The notes under the pieces were generated by a model, which worked only from the letters and a program-made list of their open reading frames with translations, ran no database searches and was not told where the DNA came from. Shown piece by piece: positions 35,208 to 44,255 of a stretch of DNA of 64,000 nt. Location: positions 1,054,001-1,118,000 of the forward strand of contig NZ_CP133189.1 of assembly GCF_030913655.1 (NCBI RefSeq). Direction: 5' to 3'. The first letter of the stretch is position 1, and every line of letters begins with the position of its first letter. The position numbers and the translations under genes were made by a program. Source of the stretch: Clostridium sp. MB40-C1 (lineage in GTDB: Bacteria > Bacillota > Clostridia > Clostridiales > Clostridiaceae).

Positions 35208-35320
35208 TTGAACTGTATCATAAGTAAATGAGGTTTTTACTATTTTTAGATTAAATAGTAGGGATTGTGAAAAAGTATGTAAATTACAAAATATAGCCGC
35301 TTTCTATGATAAAATATAAC
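35208..35320 (+). repeat. dispersed intergenic repeat, copy C
   Basis: ACTGTATCATAAGTAAATGAGGTTTTTACTA core (35213 on), then AT-rich sequence and ATTACAAAATATA. The rest of 35089-35498 holds no gene, only the hairpin after this copy. Confidence 0.6.
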
Positions 35321-35339
35321 TATCATAGAAAGCTGTTTT
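35299..35339 (+). terminator. hairpin downstream of repeat C
   Basis: Perfect 12-bp stem (35299-35310 with 35322-35333), 11-base loop, then TGTTTTG. It may end the NAD operon transcript. Confidence 0.55.
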
Positions 35340-35498
35340 GTTATGGAAAAAGAATATTATTGCTCATTTAATTAGGGAGTATGATATAAAACATGTTGAT
35401 TTTTATTTTAGTTTGTGGTAAATATACATATAGAGATATTTACAATAATTTGAAATATTTCCATAAATAATACAAAATCAGAAAGGGTGATGATAACA

Positions 35499-36956
35499 AT
35501 GAAAGAAGCACTTAAAGGTTTACAACCAGTTGAAGTATTTAAATACTTTGAAAAGCTATCACAGATTCCAAGAGGGTCTGGAAATGAAAAAGGGATTAGC
35601 GACTATTTAGTATCCTTTGCTAAGGAGCAGGGTCTAGAATATGTTCAGGACTCTGCATTAAATGTTGTTATAAAAAAGAAAGCGACACCCGGATATGAAA
35701 ACAGTCCTGCTATTGTTTTGCAAGGTCATATGGATATGGTGTGTGAAAAAAATATAGATATAGAACATGATTTTACTAAGGATCCGCTAAAGTTAAGAGT
35801 AATTGATGACATGATATATGCAACTGGCACAACTTTGGGAGCAGATAATGGAATTGCGGTTGCAATGGGATTAGCAATTTTGGCTTCTAATGAATATCAA
35901 CATCCGGCAATAGAATTGCTTGTTACCACTTCAGAAGAAACAGGAATGGATGGAGCAATGACATTAGAACCTAAAAATATAGAAGGAAGAACACTTATTA
36001 ATATAGACTCCGAAGTAGAAGGTACGTTATTAGTGAGCTGTGCTGGGGGAGTTACAGCTAAAACAACAATTTCTGCAGCATGGGAAGCAATAGATGCAAA
36101 CCTTGTTCCATATATAATTAGAATAAGAGGCTTAAAAGGTGGACATTCTGGAATGGAAATAGATAAAGAAAGAGGCAACTCTAATAAATTAATGGGTCGT
36201 ATACTTATGTCTATTTTATCTGAAATAGATTTTAGACTCAGTTCATTAAATGGTGGATCTAAGCACAATGCTATTCCACGTGAGACAGATGCTGTTATCT
36301 TAGTAAGAGCTGAGGATAAAGCTTTAGTTGAGCAAAAAATATCTGAGTGTGAAGAATTATTTAAAACTGAATTGAGAACACCAGATCCTGACGTAAGAGT
36401 AGAATTTGAAGTTTTACCTACCTTGCCTCCAGAAATGCTTTCAAAAGAATCAACTAATAATGTAGTTAACTACTTATACTTAGTTATAAATGGGGTAACT
36501 TCGATGAGCATGGATATTAAGGGTTTAGTAGAAAGCTCCTTGAATCTTGGAGTAATTGTTACTCATCAAGATTCGGTAGAATTCATAAGCTCAATTAGAA
36601 GTTCCGTTAGAAGCTTAAAGAACGAATTATATAATAGATTGGTTGTAACGGCTAAACTGAATGGCGGAAGTGTTGTTGCCGAATCTGGTTACCCTGAATG
36701 GGCATATAATCCTGATTCAAAAATAAGAACAATTTTTGAAGATGTATATGAAAAAATGTATGGAAAGAAACCTCATATAACTGCAATTCATGCTGGACTT
36801 GAGTGCGGACTGTTTGCAGAAAAATTTGATCAAATAGATGCTATTTCTTTTGGACCAAATCTATATGATGTTCACACTCCAAATGAACACATGAGTATTT
36901 CTTCAGTTCAGAGGACGTGGGAATACTTATTGGAAGTATTGAAGAATGTAAAATAA
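35499..36956 (+). CDS. pepD: aminoacyl-histidine dipeptidase (PepD, M20 family)
   Basis: 485 residues from ATG 35499, spaced properly from AAAGGG; upstream in-frame GTG and ATG sit too close to that site. M20 motifs: metal ligand His in LQGHMDMVCEK, bridging Asp in GTTLGADNGIA, catalytic Glu pair in TSEETGMDG, Asp in INIDSE, and C-terminal His in NLYDVHTPNEHMS. Splits Xaa-His and other dipeptides in the cytoplasm. Next to the peptide importer of the OPT family, suggesting peptide scavenging. Confidence 0.92.
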   Translation: MKEALKGLQPVEVFKYFEKLSQIPRGSGNEKGISDYLVSFAKEQGLEYVQDSALNVVIKKKATPGYENSPAIVLQGHMDMVCEKNIDIEHDFTKDPLKLRVIDDMIYATGTTLGADNGIAVAMGLAILASNEYQHPAIELLVTTSEETGMDGAMTLEPKNIEGRTLINIDSEVEGTLLVSCAGGVTAKTTISAAWEAIDANLVPYIIRIRGLKGGHSGMEIDKERGNSNKLMGRILMSILSEIDFRLSSLNGGSKHNAIPRETDAVILVRAEDKALVEQKISECEELFKTELRTPDPDVRVEFEVLPTLPPEMLSKESTNNVVNYLYLVINGVTSMSMDIKGLVESSLNLGVIVTHQDSVEFISSIRSSVRSLKNELYNRLVVTAKLNGGSVVAESGYPEWAYNPDSKIRTIFEDVYEKMYGKKPHITAIHAGLECGLFAEKFDQIDAISFGPNLYDVHTPNEHMSISSVQRTWEYLLEVLKNVK

Positions 36957-36966
36957 TTAAATGTTT

Positions 36967-37008
36967 GGACCAAAGATTTTGATCTTTGGTCCTTATAATT
37001 TATTTCAT
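36967..37008 (+). terminator. terminator of pepD
   Basis: Perfect 11-bp stem GGACCAAAGAT (36967-36977) with 36982-36992, 4-base loop, then TTATAATTTATTT. Confidence 0.75.
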
Positions 37009-37107
37009 TGCAATTAAATAAGTAAAAAAATTGATATTTTAAAAATGGTATATTTTAATGGGAATTATATTATAATATGTATATATAATACATTAGGGGG
37101 ATATATT

Positions 37108-39027
37108 GTGGATAATAAGTTATCTAAATATGCATATGGTGGTGTAGCTGGTAAAGACTACGTACCTTACGTTTCTAGTGGCTCTAAATCTGGGGGAAAC
37201 GTTGTCGTATTGATAATTGGTATCATTTTGGCTGCTTTGTTTGCAGCATCTACTGCCTATTCAGGTATGAAATCAGGTCTTACAGTTGCGGCTGGTATAC
37301 CTGGTTCTATACTAGGCTCCGCTCTTATAGCTGTATTTTCTAAACAAAAAGGTATTCTTGGTAAAAACCTAATTCAAGGTATGTCAAGTGGTGCAGAATC
37401 TGTTGCTAGTGGTATAATATTTGTTTTACCAGCAATTCTATTAATAGGTTCTAAAGTTACTTTCTTAGAAGGTTTTGCTGTTGGTGTAGGTGGAGTTTTA
37501 TTCGGTATAGGAATAGCTTCTCTTGTTCACAATTACTTAATGGTTGAAGAACACGGTAAATTAATGTACCCTGAGTCAATGGCTATAGCTGAAACACTTG
37601 TTGCTTCAGAAGGTGCTGGAGAATCAATGAAGTACATGGGAATCGGGTTTGGAATAGGTGGTATTATAACTGTTGTAACTAGTTCATTTTTAAATGTAGC
37701 TAACAATGTTATAAGCTATGTAAACGAAACTTTCTACAAGTGGAAATTTGAAGTTGAAGTCAATCCCCTATTATTAGGTATAGGATATATAGTTGGTTTA
37801 GAGGTTTCTTTAACTATGTTTGCTGGTTCTATATTATCTAACTTCTGTATTATGCCTTTAATAGGTTACTTTGCTGCTCTTGGACACAACGGTGCAGCTG
37901 TATGGAATAATCCTAATGTTGCTATAAACGCTATGCAGGTTAAACATATAGCTGGTAGTTATGTAAAATATATCGGTGCTGGAATAATGCTTTCTGGTGG
38001 TTTAATAGGTGCCATAAAGCTTATACCTACAATAGTATCTTCCATAAAAGAAACTATTAATGCTAAGTCTTCAAATAGTGGTGAGGGTTCATCTGCTGGA
38101 AACATAATATTACTTGGTGGTATAGTAATATGTTTCATAGGCGGTTTCTTGATATCTGGTGGTAATATATTAATGGCAATAGTTGCTTCTATTTTATCAT
38201 TATTCTTATCACTACTATTTGTTATAGTTTCTGGTCGTTTAACGGGTACTATAGGAACTTCCAACCTTCCTGTATCTGGTATGACTATAGCTTCTATAGT
38301 TGTTGTAACATTATTATTCGTTACAATGGGATGGAAAAATTCTGAAAGCAACAAATCATTACTTTTATTTGGTACATTTATAGTTACTGCTATAGCTATG
38401 GCTGGTGGTTATTCTCAATCACAAAAAGTTACTTTCATAATAGGTGGAGACAAAAATGAAATGCAAAAATACTTTGCTATAGCTGGTATAGTTGGTGTTA
38501 CAGTAGTTATTGGTACTATATTGTTACTTTCTAACCAACTCGCAATGACTGGGGATAACGTTCCATTTGCACTACCTCAAGCTAACTTAATGTCAACATT
38601 AACTGCTGGTATAATGTCAGGTAAATTACCTTGGGTTATGATAATTGCTGGTGCTGTTATGGGAGTTGTTTTATTCTTATTAAACCTTCCTGTAATGACA
38701 GTTGCTATAGGATTCTATTTACCAATATCCACAACTTCTATAATACTAATAGGTGCATTAGTTCGTTTATTTGTAGAAAGAACTTGTAAATCTGAAAAAG
38801 AAAAAGAAGTTAAAGTTTCTAATGGTATAAGTTTATCATCTGGACTTGTTGCTGGTGGTTCTATAATAGGACTTGTAGGTATAATATTTCAAGTATCAGG
38901 TGTTATAAAAGGAGCTGGACCAAGTGGATTCGTTGCTTCTAATGGAATGGCATTTTTAATATTAGCAGGTCTTATAATAGCTACTATAATACCTATAATG
39001 AACAGTAAGGTAAAAAATGATGAATAA
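37108..39027 (+). CDS. OPT-family oligopeptide transporter
   Basis: 639 residues from GTG 37108, seven bases after AGGGGG. About 15-16 membrane segments; family phrases such as YSGMKSGLTVAAGIPGSILG near the N-terminus and the glycine-rich GAVMGVVLFLLNLPVMTVAIGFYLP near the C-terminus. OPT proteins import oligopeptides or metal-chelates by proton symport. The following PqqD-like gene overlaps its end, a linkage that repeats across clostridia as far as I know. Confidence 0.9.
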   Translation: MDNKLSKYAYGGVAGKDYVPYVSSGSKSGGNVVVLIIGIILAALFAASTAYSGMKSGLTVAAGIPGSILGSALIAVFSKQKGILGKNLIQGMSSGAESVASGIIFVLPAILLIGSKVTFLEGFAVGVGGVLFGIGIASLVHNYLMVEEHGKLMYPESMAIAETLVASEGAGESMKYMGIGFGIGGIITVVTSSFLNVANNVISYVNETFYKWKFEVEVNPLLLGIGYIVGLEVSLTMFAGSILSNFCIMPLIGYFAALGHNGAAVWNNPNVAINAMQVKHIAGSYVKYIGAGIMLSGGLIGAIKLIPTIVSSIKETINAKSSNSGEGSSAGNIILLGGIVICFIGGFLISGGNILMAIVASILSLFLSLLFVIVSGRLTGTIGTSNLPVSGMTIASIVVVTLLFVTMGWKNSESNKSLLLFGTFIVTAIAMAGGYSQSQKVTFIIGGDKNEMQKYFAIAGIVGVTVVIGTILLLSNQLAMTGDNVPFALPQANLMSTLTAGIMSGKLPWVMIIAGAVMGVVLFLLNLPVMTVAIGFYLPISTTSIILIGALVRLFVERTCKSEKEKEVKVSNGISLSSGLVAGGSIIGLVGIIFQVSGVIKGAGPSGFVASNGMAFLILAGLIIATIIPIMNSKVKNDE

Positions 39028-39367
39028 TAACGAAGAGATTTTAAGCATAATATTTAAAGTCTCTGATAGTTTAGAATATGAAGTAGATAAGGACAATACT
39101 GTGACAATACTCGAAAAACAAGATCACAAGATCCAAAACTTCTTTAGAAAACTTAAATTTAGAATTCCAGAATATAAAAGAATTTCTATGGATGAATATG
39201 GAAGTTATGTGTTTTTGCAAATAAATGGCAAGAAAACTGTAAGAGATATTGGAGAAAATCTAGAAGCAAAGTATGGTGATAAAACTCATCCACTTTATGA
39301 AAGATTATTGTTGTTCTTAAACCATATCGACGTTAATTGTCACTATATAGAAAAAACAAATTTCTAA
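39017..39367 (+). CDS. PqqD-family protein linked to the OPT transporter
   Basis: 116 residues, overlapping the transporter gene by 11 bases, with AAGG before ATG 39017. The C-terminal 70 residues match the PqqD fold (FLQINGKKTVRDIGENLEAKYG). PqqD-like domains bind peptide leaders in RiPP maturation, yet no radical SAM or precursor gene is nearby; here it may bind transported peptides or regulate the transporter. That role is inference. Confidence 0.75.
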   Translation: MMNNNEEILSIIFKVSDSLEYEVDKDNTVTILEKQDHKIQNFFRKLKFRIPEYKRISMDEYGSYVFLQINGKKTVRDIGENLEAKYGDKTHPLYERLLLFLNHIDVNCHYIEKTNF

Positions 39368-39371
39368 TACA

Positions 39372-39410
39372 AAAGATGGCACTACATTGTAGTTGCCATC
39401 TTTATTTATT
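39372..39410. terminator. terminator between convergent genes
   Basis: AAAGATGGC (39372-39380) pairs with GCCATCTTT (39395-39403), with further inner ACTAC/GTAGT pairing, and T-rich flanks on both strands. Serves the OPT-PqqD unit and the DUF4317 gene. Confidence 0.75.
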
Positions 39411-39479
39411 AAGAAGCTCCATAGGCTATATTTGCAAATGGCAGCTTAGAAAGGTATTTTCAAATTTTCTTTATATAAC

Positions 39480-40805
39480 TTAAATCAAATCATCTAAGCC
39501 ATTAACTGTAGTTTGTTCATTTTCATTAATAGGAATAACTATGTATTTTTGACCATCAATTATCTGAGATTTTATTTGAGGTATCTTTTCAGGTTTTACT
39601 TGAAGTATAACGTCATAGTCAGAAGTAATCTTATTATCTTCTGAACTTTTATCGTCAGCTTCTTCTAAAACCACATTATCATCATTAACTTCTGTAGACA
39701 GATCAGTTTCATTATCTACAGCAGTTTCTTGTCTAACTTGCTCAAGTCTACCTTCAAGTATCTCTACTTTCTTTTCAAGATGTTCTTCCTTTTTTCTTTG
39801 AGCATTTGCTTTAAGTACTTTTGAGTCAATTAAATTCTCTGCTAAAGGAAGGTCTTCACCAAAGTTTTCTACATAAGATTTTTGAATTTTAGTAGTAGCT
39901 TCTTCAGGAACTCCGCTTTCTACTAAAAGATTCTGTATATCCTTTTGTGTTAAGGTTATAGGTTCTTCATCTGTATCAGCATATGTTGAATTATACTCAT
40001 CTATCATAGTATTTAGGTTTTCTTGTATTTCCATAAAAGTTTTCTCGGCTTTTTCTTCATCAGCGCTAATAGAATCTTTAATAATTGCTTGGAATGTTTG
40101 TTTTTGGATAGTGGCAGTTTGTTTTGAAAAGCAACCTAAAGCATTTTCCATTAATTCAGGATGTGGTTCCTTTGCATTTTTAGTATAATACATAATAGAA
40201 TTAACATCTGAAGCACGATTAATAAAAGCAGGGAATACAAAGCCAAGGGTTGGAACATTAACTACCCAATCTCTAATACGTGCCTTTATTTTCTTTTCTT
40301 CTTCAAAGTATCTAAGTCCAGGCTCTGAAAGTGAAACAGGGCATATTGCGCATAGAATATACTCATATATTTCTTCAGATTCATCTATTTTAGCATTATC
40401 AGTAGTTTTAGTAATAACATCATAAGCATCATGAAAAACTAGTATTAAAAAATTACCAGTATAATCATAACTATCTATAATGGATTTATAAAAATCTTCA
40501 AGTAGAGCATCATCTTTTAATTGGCTTTTTTTAAGTTTAAAAAGAGAAATTTGTTTTTCATTTTCAAGATTTTCATTAAGTGGAAAGTTAAGTTCTAAAA
40601 TATTATTGCCAATAGTTCCAGATAGGACTTTTTTAGCAATTTCTAAATACTTAAAATACTCATCCTCATCTAAATTTAAAAAGGATTCTCTAAAATTTAA
40701 AATAATATTTTTTTCACTATTAACATAGCAACCACATATTTTAGTGAAGGTGCAATGATCTTTTTTTAAACGTTTTTTTAACTCAAGTATATCTTTTCTT
40801 TTCAT
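39480..40805 (-). CDS. DUF4317 family protein
   Basis: 441 residues after GGAGGGG. Starts MKRKDILELKKRL and continues CTFTKICGCYVNSEKN, typical of DUF4317, a clostridial family of unknown function. The middle has a helical segment, followed by a long acidic, coiled-coil-like tail (about 330-400) and a short beta-rich C-terminus (IPQIKSQIIDGQKYIVIPI). No signal or membrane segment. A damaged copy of its last 26 codons lies upstream at 41093-41166. Confidence 0.85.
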   Translation of the reverse strand: MKRKDILELKKRLKKDHCTFTKICGCYVNSEKNIILNFRESFLNLDEDEYFKYLEIAKKVLSGTIGNNILELNFPLNENLENEKQISLFKLKKSQLKDDALLEDFYKSIIDSYDYTGNFLILVFHDAYDVITKTTDNAKIDESEEIYEYILCAICPVSLSEPGLRYFEEEKKIKARIRDWVVNVPTLGFVFPAFINRASDVNSIMYYTKNAKEPHPELMENALGCFSKQTATIQKQTFQAIIKDSISADEEKAEKTFMEIQENLNTMIDEYNSTYADTDEEPITLTQKDIQNLLVESGVPEEATTKIQKSYVENFGEDLPLAENLIDSKVLKANAQRKKEEHLEKKVEILEGRLEQVRQETAVDNETDLSTEVNDDNVVLEEADDKSSEDNKITSDYDVILQVKPEKIPQIKSQIIDGQKYIVIPINENEQTTVNGLDDLI

Positions 40806-40930
40806 ATATAAATCCCCTCCATCATTAAGTATAGTATTTTTTTTATATTAATTAAAGGTTTTATTAGGTAAACTTAAAGCAGAAAAAATATATAAGAATA
40901 AAAATGGAAAGACTTCATTTAGAATAGTTA

Positions 40931-40962
40931 CAGTGAACCGTACCATAAGTAAATGAGGTTAA
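40931..40962 (+). repeat. dispersed intergenic repeat, copy D (core only)
   Basis: CAGTGAACCGTACCATAAGTAAATGAGGTT; the hairpin and right end of the long form are missing. It lies between the DUF4317 gene and the remnant of a second DUF4317 copy. Confidence 0.55.
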
Positions 40963-41087
40963 AATTTAAAATTAATTTATATGGAAAAGTTAAGAACATT
41001 ATATAGCTACAATTTTCCCTTAAGGATAACGACTTCTAAGAAATAAAACTCCTTCTGAAGCTTAGAAATCTGTTTATATAACTTAAA

Positions 41088-41168
41088 TCAAATCATCTAA
41101 GCCATTAACTATAGTTTGTTCATTCTCATTAATAGGAATAGCTATGCATTTTTGATTATCAATCAATT
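41088..41168 (-). pseudogene. 3' remnant of a second DUF4317 gene
   Basis: Bases 41073-41168 are a close copy of 39470-39565, which is the end of the intact DUF4317 gene plus a little flank. Read on the reverse strand it encodes IDNQKCIAIPINENEQ ... VNGLDDLI and a stop, against IDGQKYIVIPINENEQ in the intact gene. Upstream of this the similarity ends at a stop codon. A tandem duplication whose second copy was mostly deleted explains it. The remaining bases of 40806-41288 have no gene. Confidence 0.85.
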
Positions 41169-41288
41169 ATGCAATTTCCTCAATATTATATTTTAGTAGA
41201 TTATATATTTTCAAGTAAGTGATATACATAGTTTTTGATGAATATTATATATAGTTGCTTTTATTATTTAAGTTTGAAGGAGAAGGGT

Positions 41289-42386
41289 ATGAAAAAAATT
41301 CGCAACATTTTATCTAAAATTATATCTCATGCTGATAATGCAGCTAATGTGAAAACAAGAGCAATTACATCAAGGCAATTTCATTATGAGATTGAAGTTA
41401 TTGCTGAAAATTTATATGTACCCTGGGCTATGGATATAAGTAATGAAGGGAAAATATATTTTACGGAGCGATCTGGGGCAATTAGAATTATTGAAGATGG
41501 TAAACTGCTTACACAGCCATTAATTACATTTGGGACACCCTTTATAAGTAGAGGAGAGGGTGGTTTAATGGGGATTGCTCTAGATCCTAATTACTCACAA
41601 AACCACTATATGTATGTTATGCATTCATATACAGAAGGTAATCAAATCTATAACCGTGTTGTAAGATTGGTTGAAAACAATAACAGGGCATTTATTGATA
41701 GAGTTCTTTTGGATAAGATCCCTGGTGGACAAATTCACAATGGAGGAAGGTTAAAGATAGGCCCAGATAAGAAGTTATATATAACAACAGGAGATGCAGG
41801 AAATTCTGCATTGGCACAAGATTTAAGAAGTACAGCAGGAAAAATACTGCGAATAGAATTAGATGGAAGCATTCCAAAGGATAATCCAATTGCTAATTCA
41901 CCTGTTTATAGCTTAGGTCATCGAAACCCACAAGGTTTAGCGTGGAATTCAGAAAATATATTGTATGCATCAGAGCACGGACAGTTAGCACATGATGAGA
42001 TAAATATAATACAACCAGGAGCCAATTATGGATGGCCTCTTGCTCAAGGAGATGAAGAGTCACAAGAAGTTAAGATACAAAAGCCTTTGATACACAGTGG
42101 AGAAGAGACATGGGCACCTTCTGGAATTGCTTTTGTAAATCAAGGACCATGGCAAGATAAATTACTCGTTACCAATTTGCGTGGACAGCAATTACTTGCT
42201 ATTTCGTTAGATGAAAAAGGAACGGTAGTAAAGGATGTGGAATCATGGTTCAAGAATCAGTATGGACGTTTACGTGATGTTATTCAGGGGAAAGATGGAT
42301 CAATTTACTTGACAACAAGTAATAGGGATGGCAGAGGAAATCCTAATATAGCTGACGATAAAATTATCAGGCTCATTCCCCAATAA
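41289..42386 (+). CDS. soluble glucose/sorbosone-dehydrogenase-like beta-propeller (aldose sugar dehydrogenase)
   Basis: 365 residues from ATG 41289 after GAAGGAGAAGG. Six-bladed propeller of the GSDH family (YliI/Asd-like): LYVPWAMDIS ... GKIYFTERSGAIRII, GEGGLMGIALDPNYSQNHYMYV, GQIHNGGRLKIGPDKKLYITTGDAG, YSLGHRNPQGLAW, ASEHG, and GANYGWPLAQGDE. Family members oxidise aldoses with PQQ and calcium. There is no signal peptide, whereas many homologues are periplasmic. No PQQ synthesis genes are near, so the cofactor or even activity is uncertain. Confidence 0.85.
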   Translation: MKKIRNILSKIISHADNAANVKTRAITSRQFHYEIEVIAENLYVPWAMDISNEGKIYFTERSGAIRIIEDGKLLTQPLITFGTPFISRGEGGLMGIALDPNYSQNHYMYVMHSYTEGNQIYNRVVRLVENNNRAFIDRVLLDKIPGGQIHNGGRLKIGPDKKLYITTGDAGNSALAQDLRSTAGKILRIELDGSIPKDNPIANSPVYSLGHRNPQGLAWNSENILYASEHGQLAHDEINIIQPGANYGWPLAQGDEESQEVKIQKPLIHSGEETWAPSGIAFVNQGPWQDKLLVTNLRGQQLLAISLDEKGTVVKDVESWFKNQYGRLRDVIQGKDGSIYLTTSNRDGRGNPNIADDKIIRLIPQ

Positions 42387-42723
42387 AGAAATACTTATGG
42401 ACTAAGAGACACATAATTGACTTAATGGGTAAAGGTTACCGAAAGAGAGCAAATACTAACTAAGAAATAAATTGGTTACATGTTATACAATTATAACTAT
42501 ATATAGCGATAAACTATTATAGTTAGTTAAAATGCTTTTGTAAGATGTGGGAAATAACCTAATTTTAGTGGGAAGGTATAAAAAATTATTAAAGAAGATT
42601 TATTATTGAAGGTAAGAAAACTATTTATATGCATTATGGGGTAAATGTAAACATTATGATATAATAAGAATAGTTTCCACATGTGAATATGCAGTGTGTA
42701 ATATCACGAGAGGGGATATTGTT
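42387..42723 (+). other. intergenic region before the flagellin gene
   Basis: No ORF. A TATAAT (42660-42665) lies about 60 bases before the flagellin start without a good -35. I see no convincing sigma-28 motif (TAAA-N15-GCCGATAA). Confidence 0.35.
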
Positions 42724-43575
42724 ATGATAATTAATTATAATGCGAATGCTATGATTGCATATAGAAATATTATAATAAATGGTGCTTTGGCTGGAAAAGC
42801 CATGGAAAGGCTTGCTTCGGGCAAGAGAATAAACAGGGCATCTGATGATCCGGCAGGACTTGCAATTTCAGAAAGGATGAGAGCACAGATAAGAGGATTG
42901 GAAATGGCATCAAAAAATGCTCAAGATGGAATTTCCATGATACAGGTTGCAGAAGGTGGAGTGAATGAAATTCAATCCATGCTTCAAAGAATGAGGGAGT
43001 TAGCAGTACAAGCAGCTAATGGTACAAATTCTCTAGAAGACAGGAAGTGTATCCAAGATGAAATTAACCAGTTGACAAAAGGGATTGATGATATTGCAAA
43101 CAATACAGAATACAACACTATTAAGATTTTGAATGCTAATGTAGCCGATACAGGAGAAGTAAAGCTTCAGGTTGGAGCTAACGAAGGCCAATTTTTTGGA
43201 ATAAAATTTCAAAATATGAATTCTAAGGCTTTAGGGATAAATGGAAATACGGACAAGGATGGGGTGGATGTTTCCACTCCAGAAAAGGCGTCAGCAGCTA
43301 TAAAGGTCTTTGATGACGCCATTAATAAAGTTTCATCCTTCAGATCCAGTTTGGGAGCATCAGCAAATATGTTGGAGCATAGGATTAATTATTTAGAAAA
43401 TACAATAGGTAATTTGACAGAAGCGGAATCAAGAATCAGGGATGCCGACATGGCAAAAGAAATGATGAATTACACTAAATACAGTGTTCTTCAACAAGCA
43501 GCTCAAGCAATACTTTCCCAAGTGCTAAAGCAACAGGAAAGTACAATTCAATTATTGAAGTTCTTAAACAATTAA
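42724..43575 (+). CDS. short orphan flagellin
   Basis: 283 residues from ATG 42724, after GAGAGGGG. The D0/D1 N-terminus (MIINYNANAM ... RLASGKRINRASDDPAGLAISERMRAQ) and C-terminus (SRIRDADMAKEMMNYTKYSVLQQAAQAIL) are intact; the variable middle is small. The protein would assemble into a filament by family rules. No other flagellar gene is in the window, and the last residues (ESTIQLLKFLNN) differ from the usual ending. It could be a minor or condition-specific flagellin. Confidence 0.9.
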   Translation: MIINYNANAMIAYRNIIINGALAGKAMERLASGKRINRASDDPAGLAISERMRAQIRGLEMASKNAQDGISMIQVAEGGVNEIQSMLQRMRELAVQAANGTNSLEDRKCIQDEINQLTKGIDDIANNTEYNTIKILNANVADTGEVKLQVGANEGQFFGIKFQNMNSKALGINGNTDKDGVDVSTPEKASAAIKVFDDAINKVSSFRSSLGASANMLEHRINYLENTIGNLTEAESRIRDADMAKEMMNYTKYSVLQQAAQAILSQVLKQQESTIQLLKFLNN

Positions 43576-43664
43576 AATATAAATTTAAAAAAAGAAAAAT
43601 TGTGACAAATACAAATTTATGAAAGGATTGTCCTGTAGCAGATTCCAAGCTGATAAGAGGATAA

Positions 43665-43712
43665 AATAAACAAGTGACGATATTCATACATATCATCACT
43701 TGTTTATTTATC
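43665..43712. terminator. bidirectional terminator between flagellin and the small reverse gene
   Basis: Perfect 13-bp stem AATAAACAAGTGA (43665-43677) with 43696-43708 and AT-rich flanks. Confidence 0.75.
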
Positions 43713-43722
43713 TTAATATAAA

Positions 43723-43914
43723 TTAATCTCCATCCTCTCCACCAGGGCCATCGCGTCTTGGACGTGATGATTCTGGAAGAGGTTCAACATTTTTATATTC
43801 TTTAGAGTTAGAGAATTTGTTCTCATGGATATCATTAAAAGAATTGTTTTGATGCTTAGAGTTTGAGTAATTACCCTTTTGGTTTAAATTAGAATGATTG
43901 TTTTTATTAGCCAT
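43723..43914 (-). CDS. small Asn/Ser-rich hydrophilic protein
   Basis: 63 residues after AAGGTGGTG. N-terminal 40 residues are rich in Asn, Ser, His and Lys; the C-terminus PLPESSRPRRDGPGGEDGD is charged and Pro/Gly-rich, and looks like a conserved tag. No signal peptide. Its own terminator is shared with the flagellin gene. The composition would fit a spore-associated small protein, but the role is unknown. Confidence 0.65.
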   Translation of the reverse strand: MANKNNHSNLNQKGNYSNSKHQNNSFNDIHENKFSNSKEYKNVEPLPESSRPRRDGPGGEDGD

Positions 43915-44187
43915 TTAATAATCACCACCTTCTAAGTTATTTTGTACAGATAATAAGTTTTTATGTTAGAAGTTTTTTGTGGGTTTCTTTATAATTTCTT
44001 TACCCTAAACAGTTTATCGAAGTGTAAGTCTTAAAATATTATCAATTTTCATTTCATCCATTTATAAATTCTGCTGAAGTTATTGTAGCATTTCTAATAG
44101 ATATTGAAATACAAGTCAATCCTAAAAAAGATAGAAGGCTAAATGAGTGTTTACATAGGAGGTCTTATAGATATATTTAAAATAAGG

Positions 44188-44228
44188 AAAGCTGTCCATA
44201 AGGGTTGATACTTATGGACAGCTTTTAA
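44188..44228 (-). terminator. terminator of the FRG-domain gene
   Basis: Perfect 15-bp stem AAAGCTGTCCATAAG (44188-44202) with 44211-44225 and an 8-base loop. On the reverse strand it is followed by CCTTATTTT. The rest of 43915-44187 shows no gene. Confidence 0.7.
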
Positions 44229-44255
44229 AGTAGTAAAATAAAAATTTTATCCTAA

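Noticed and set aside
42630-42665. Sigma-28 promoter for flagellin
   Set aside because: TAAA is present but nothing close to GCCGATAA follows at the right distance.
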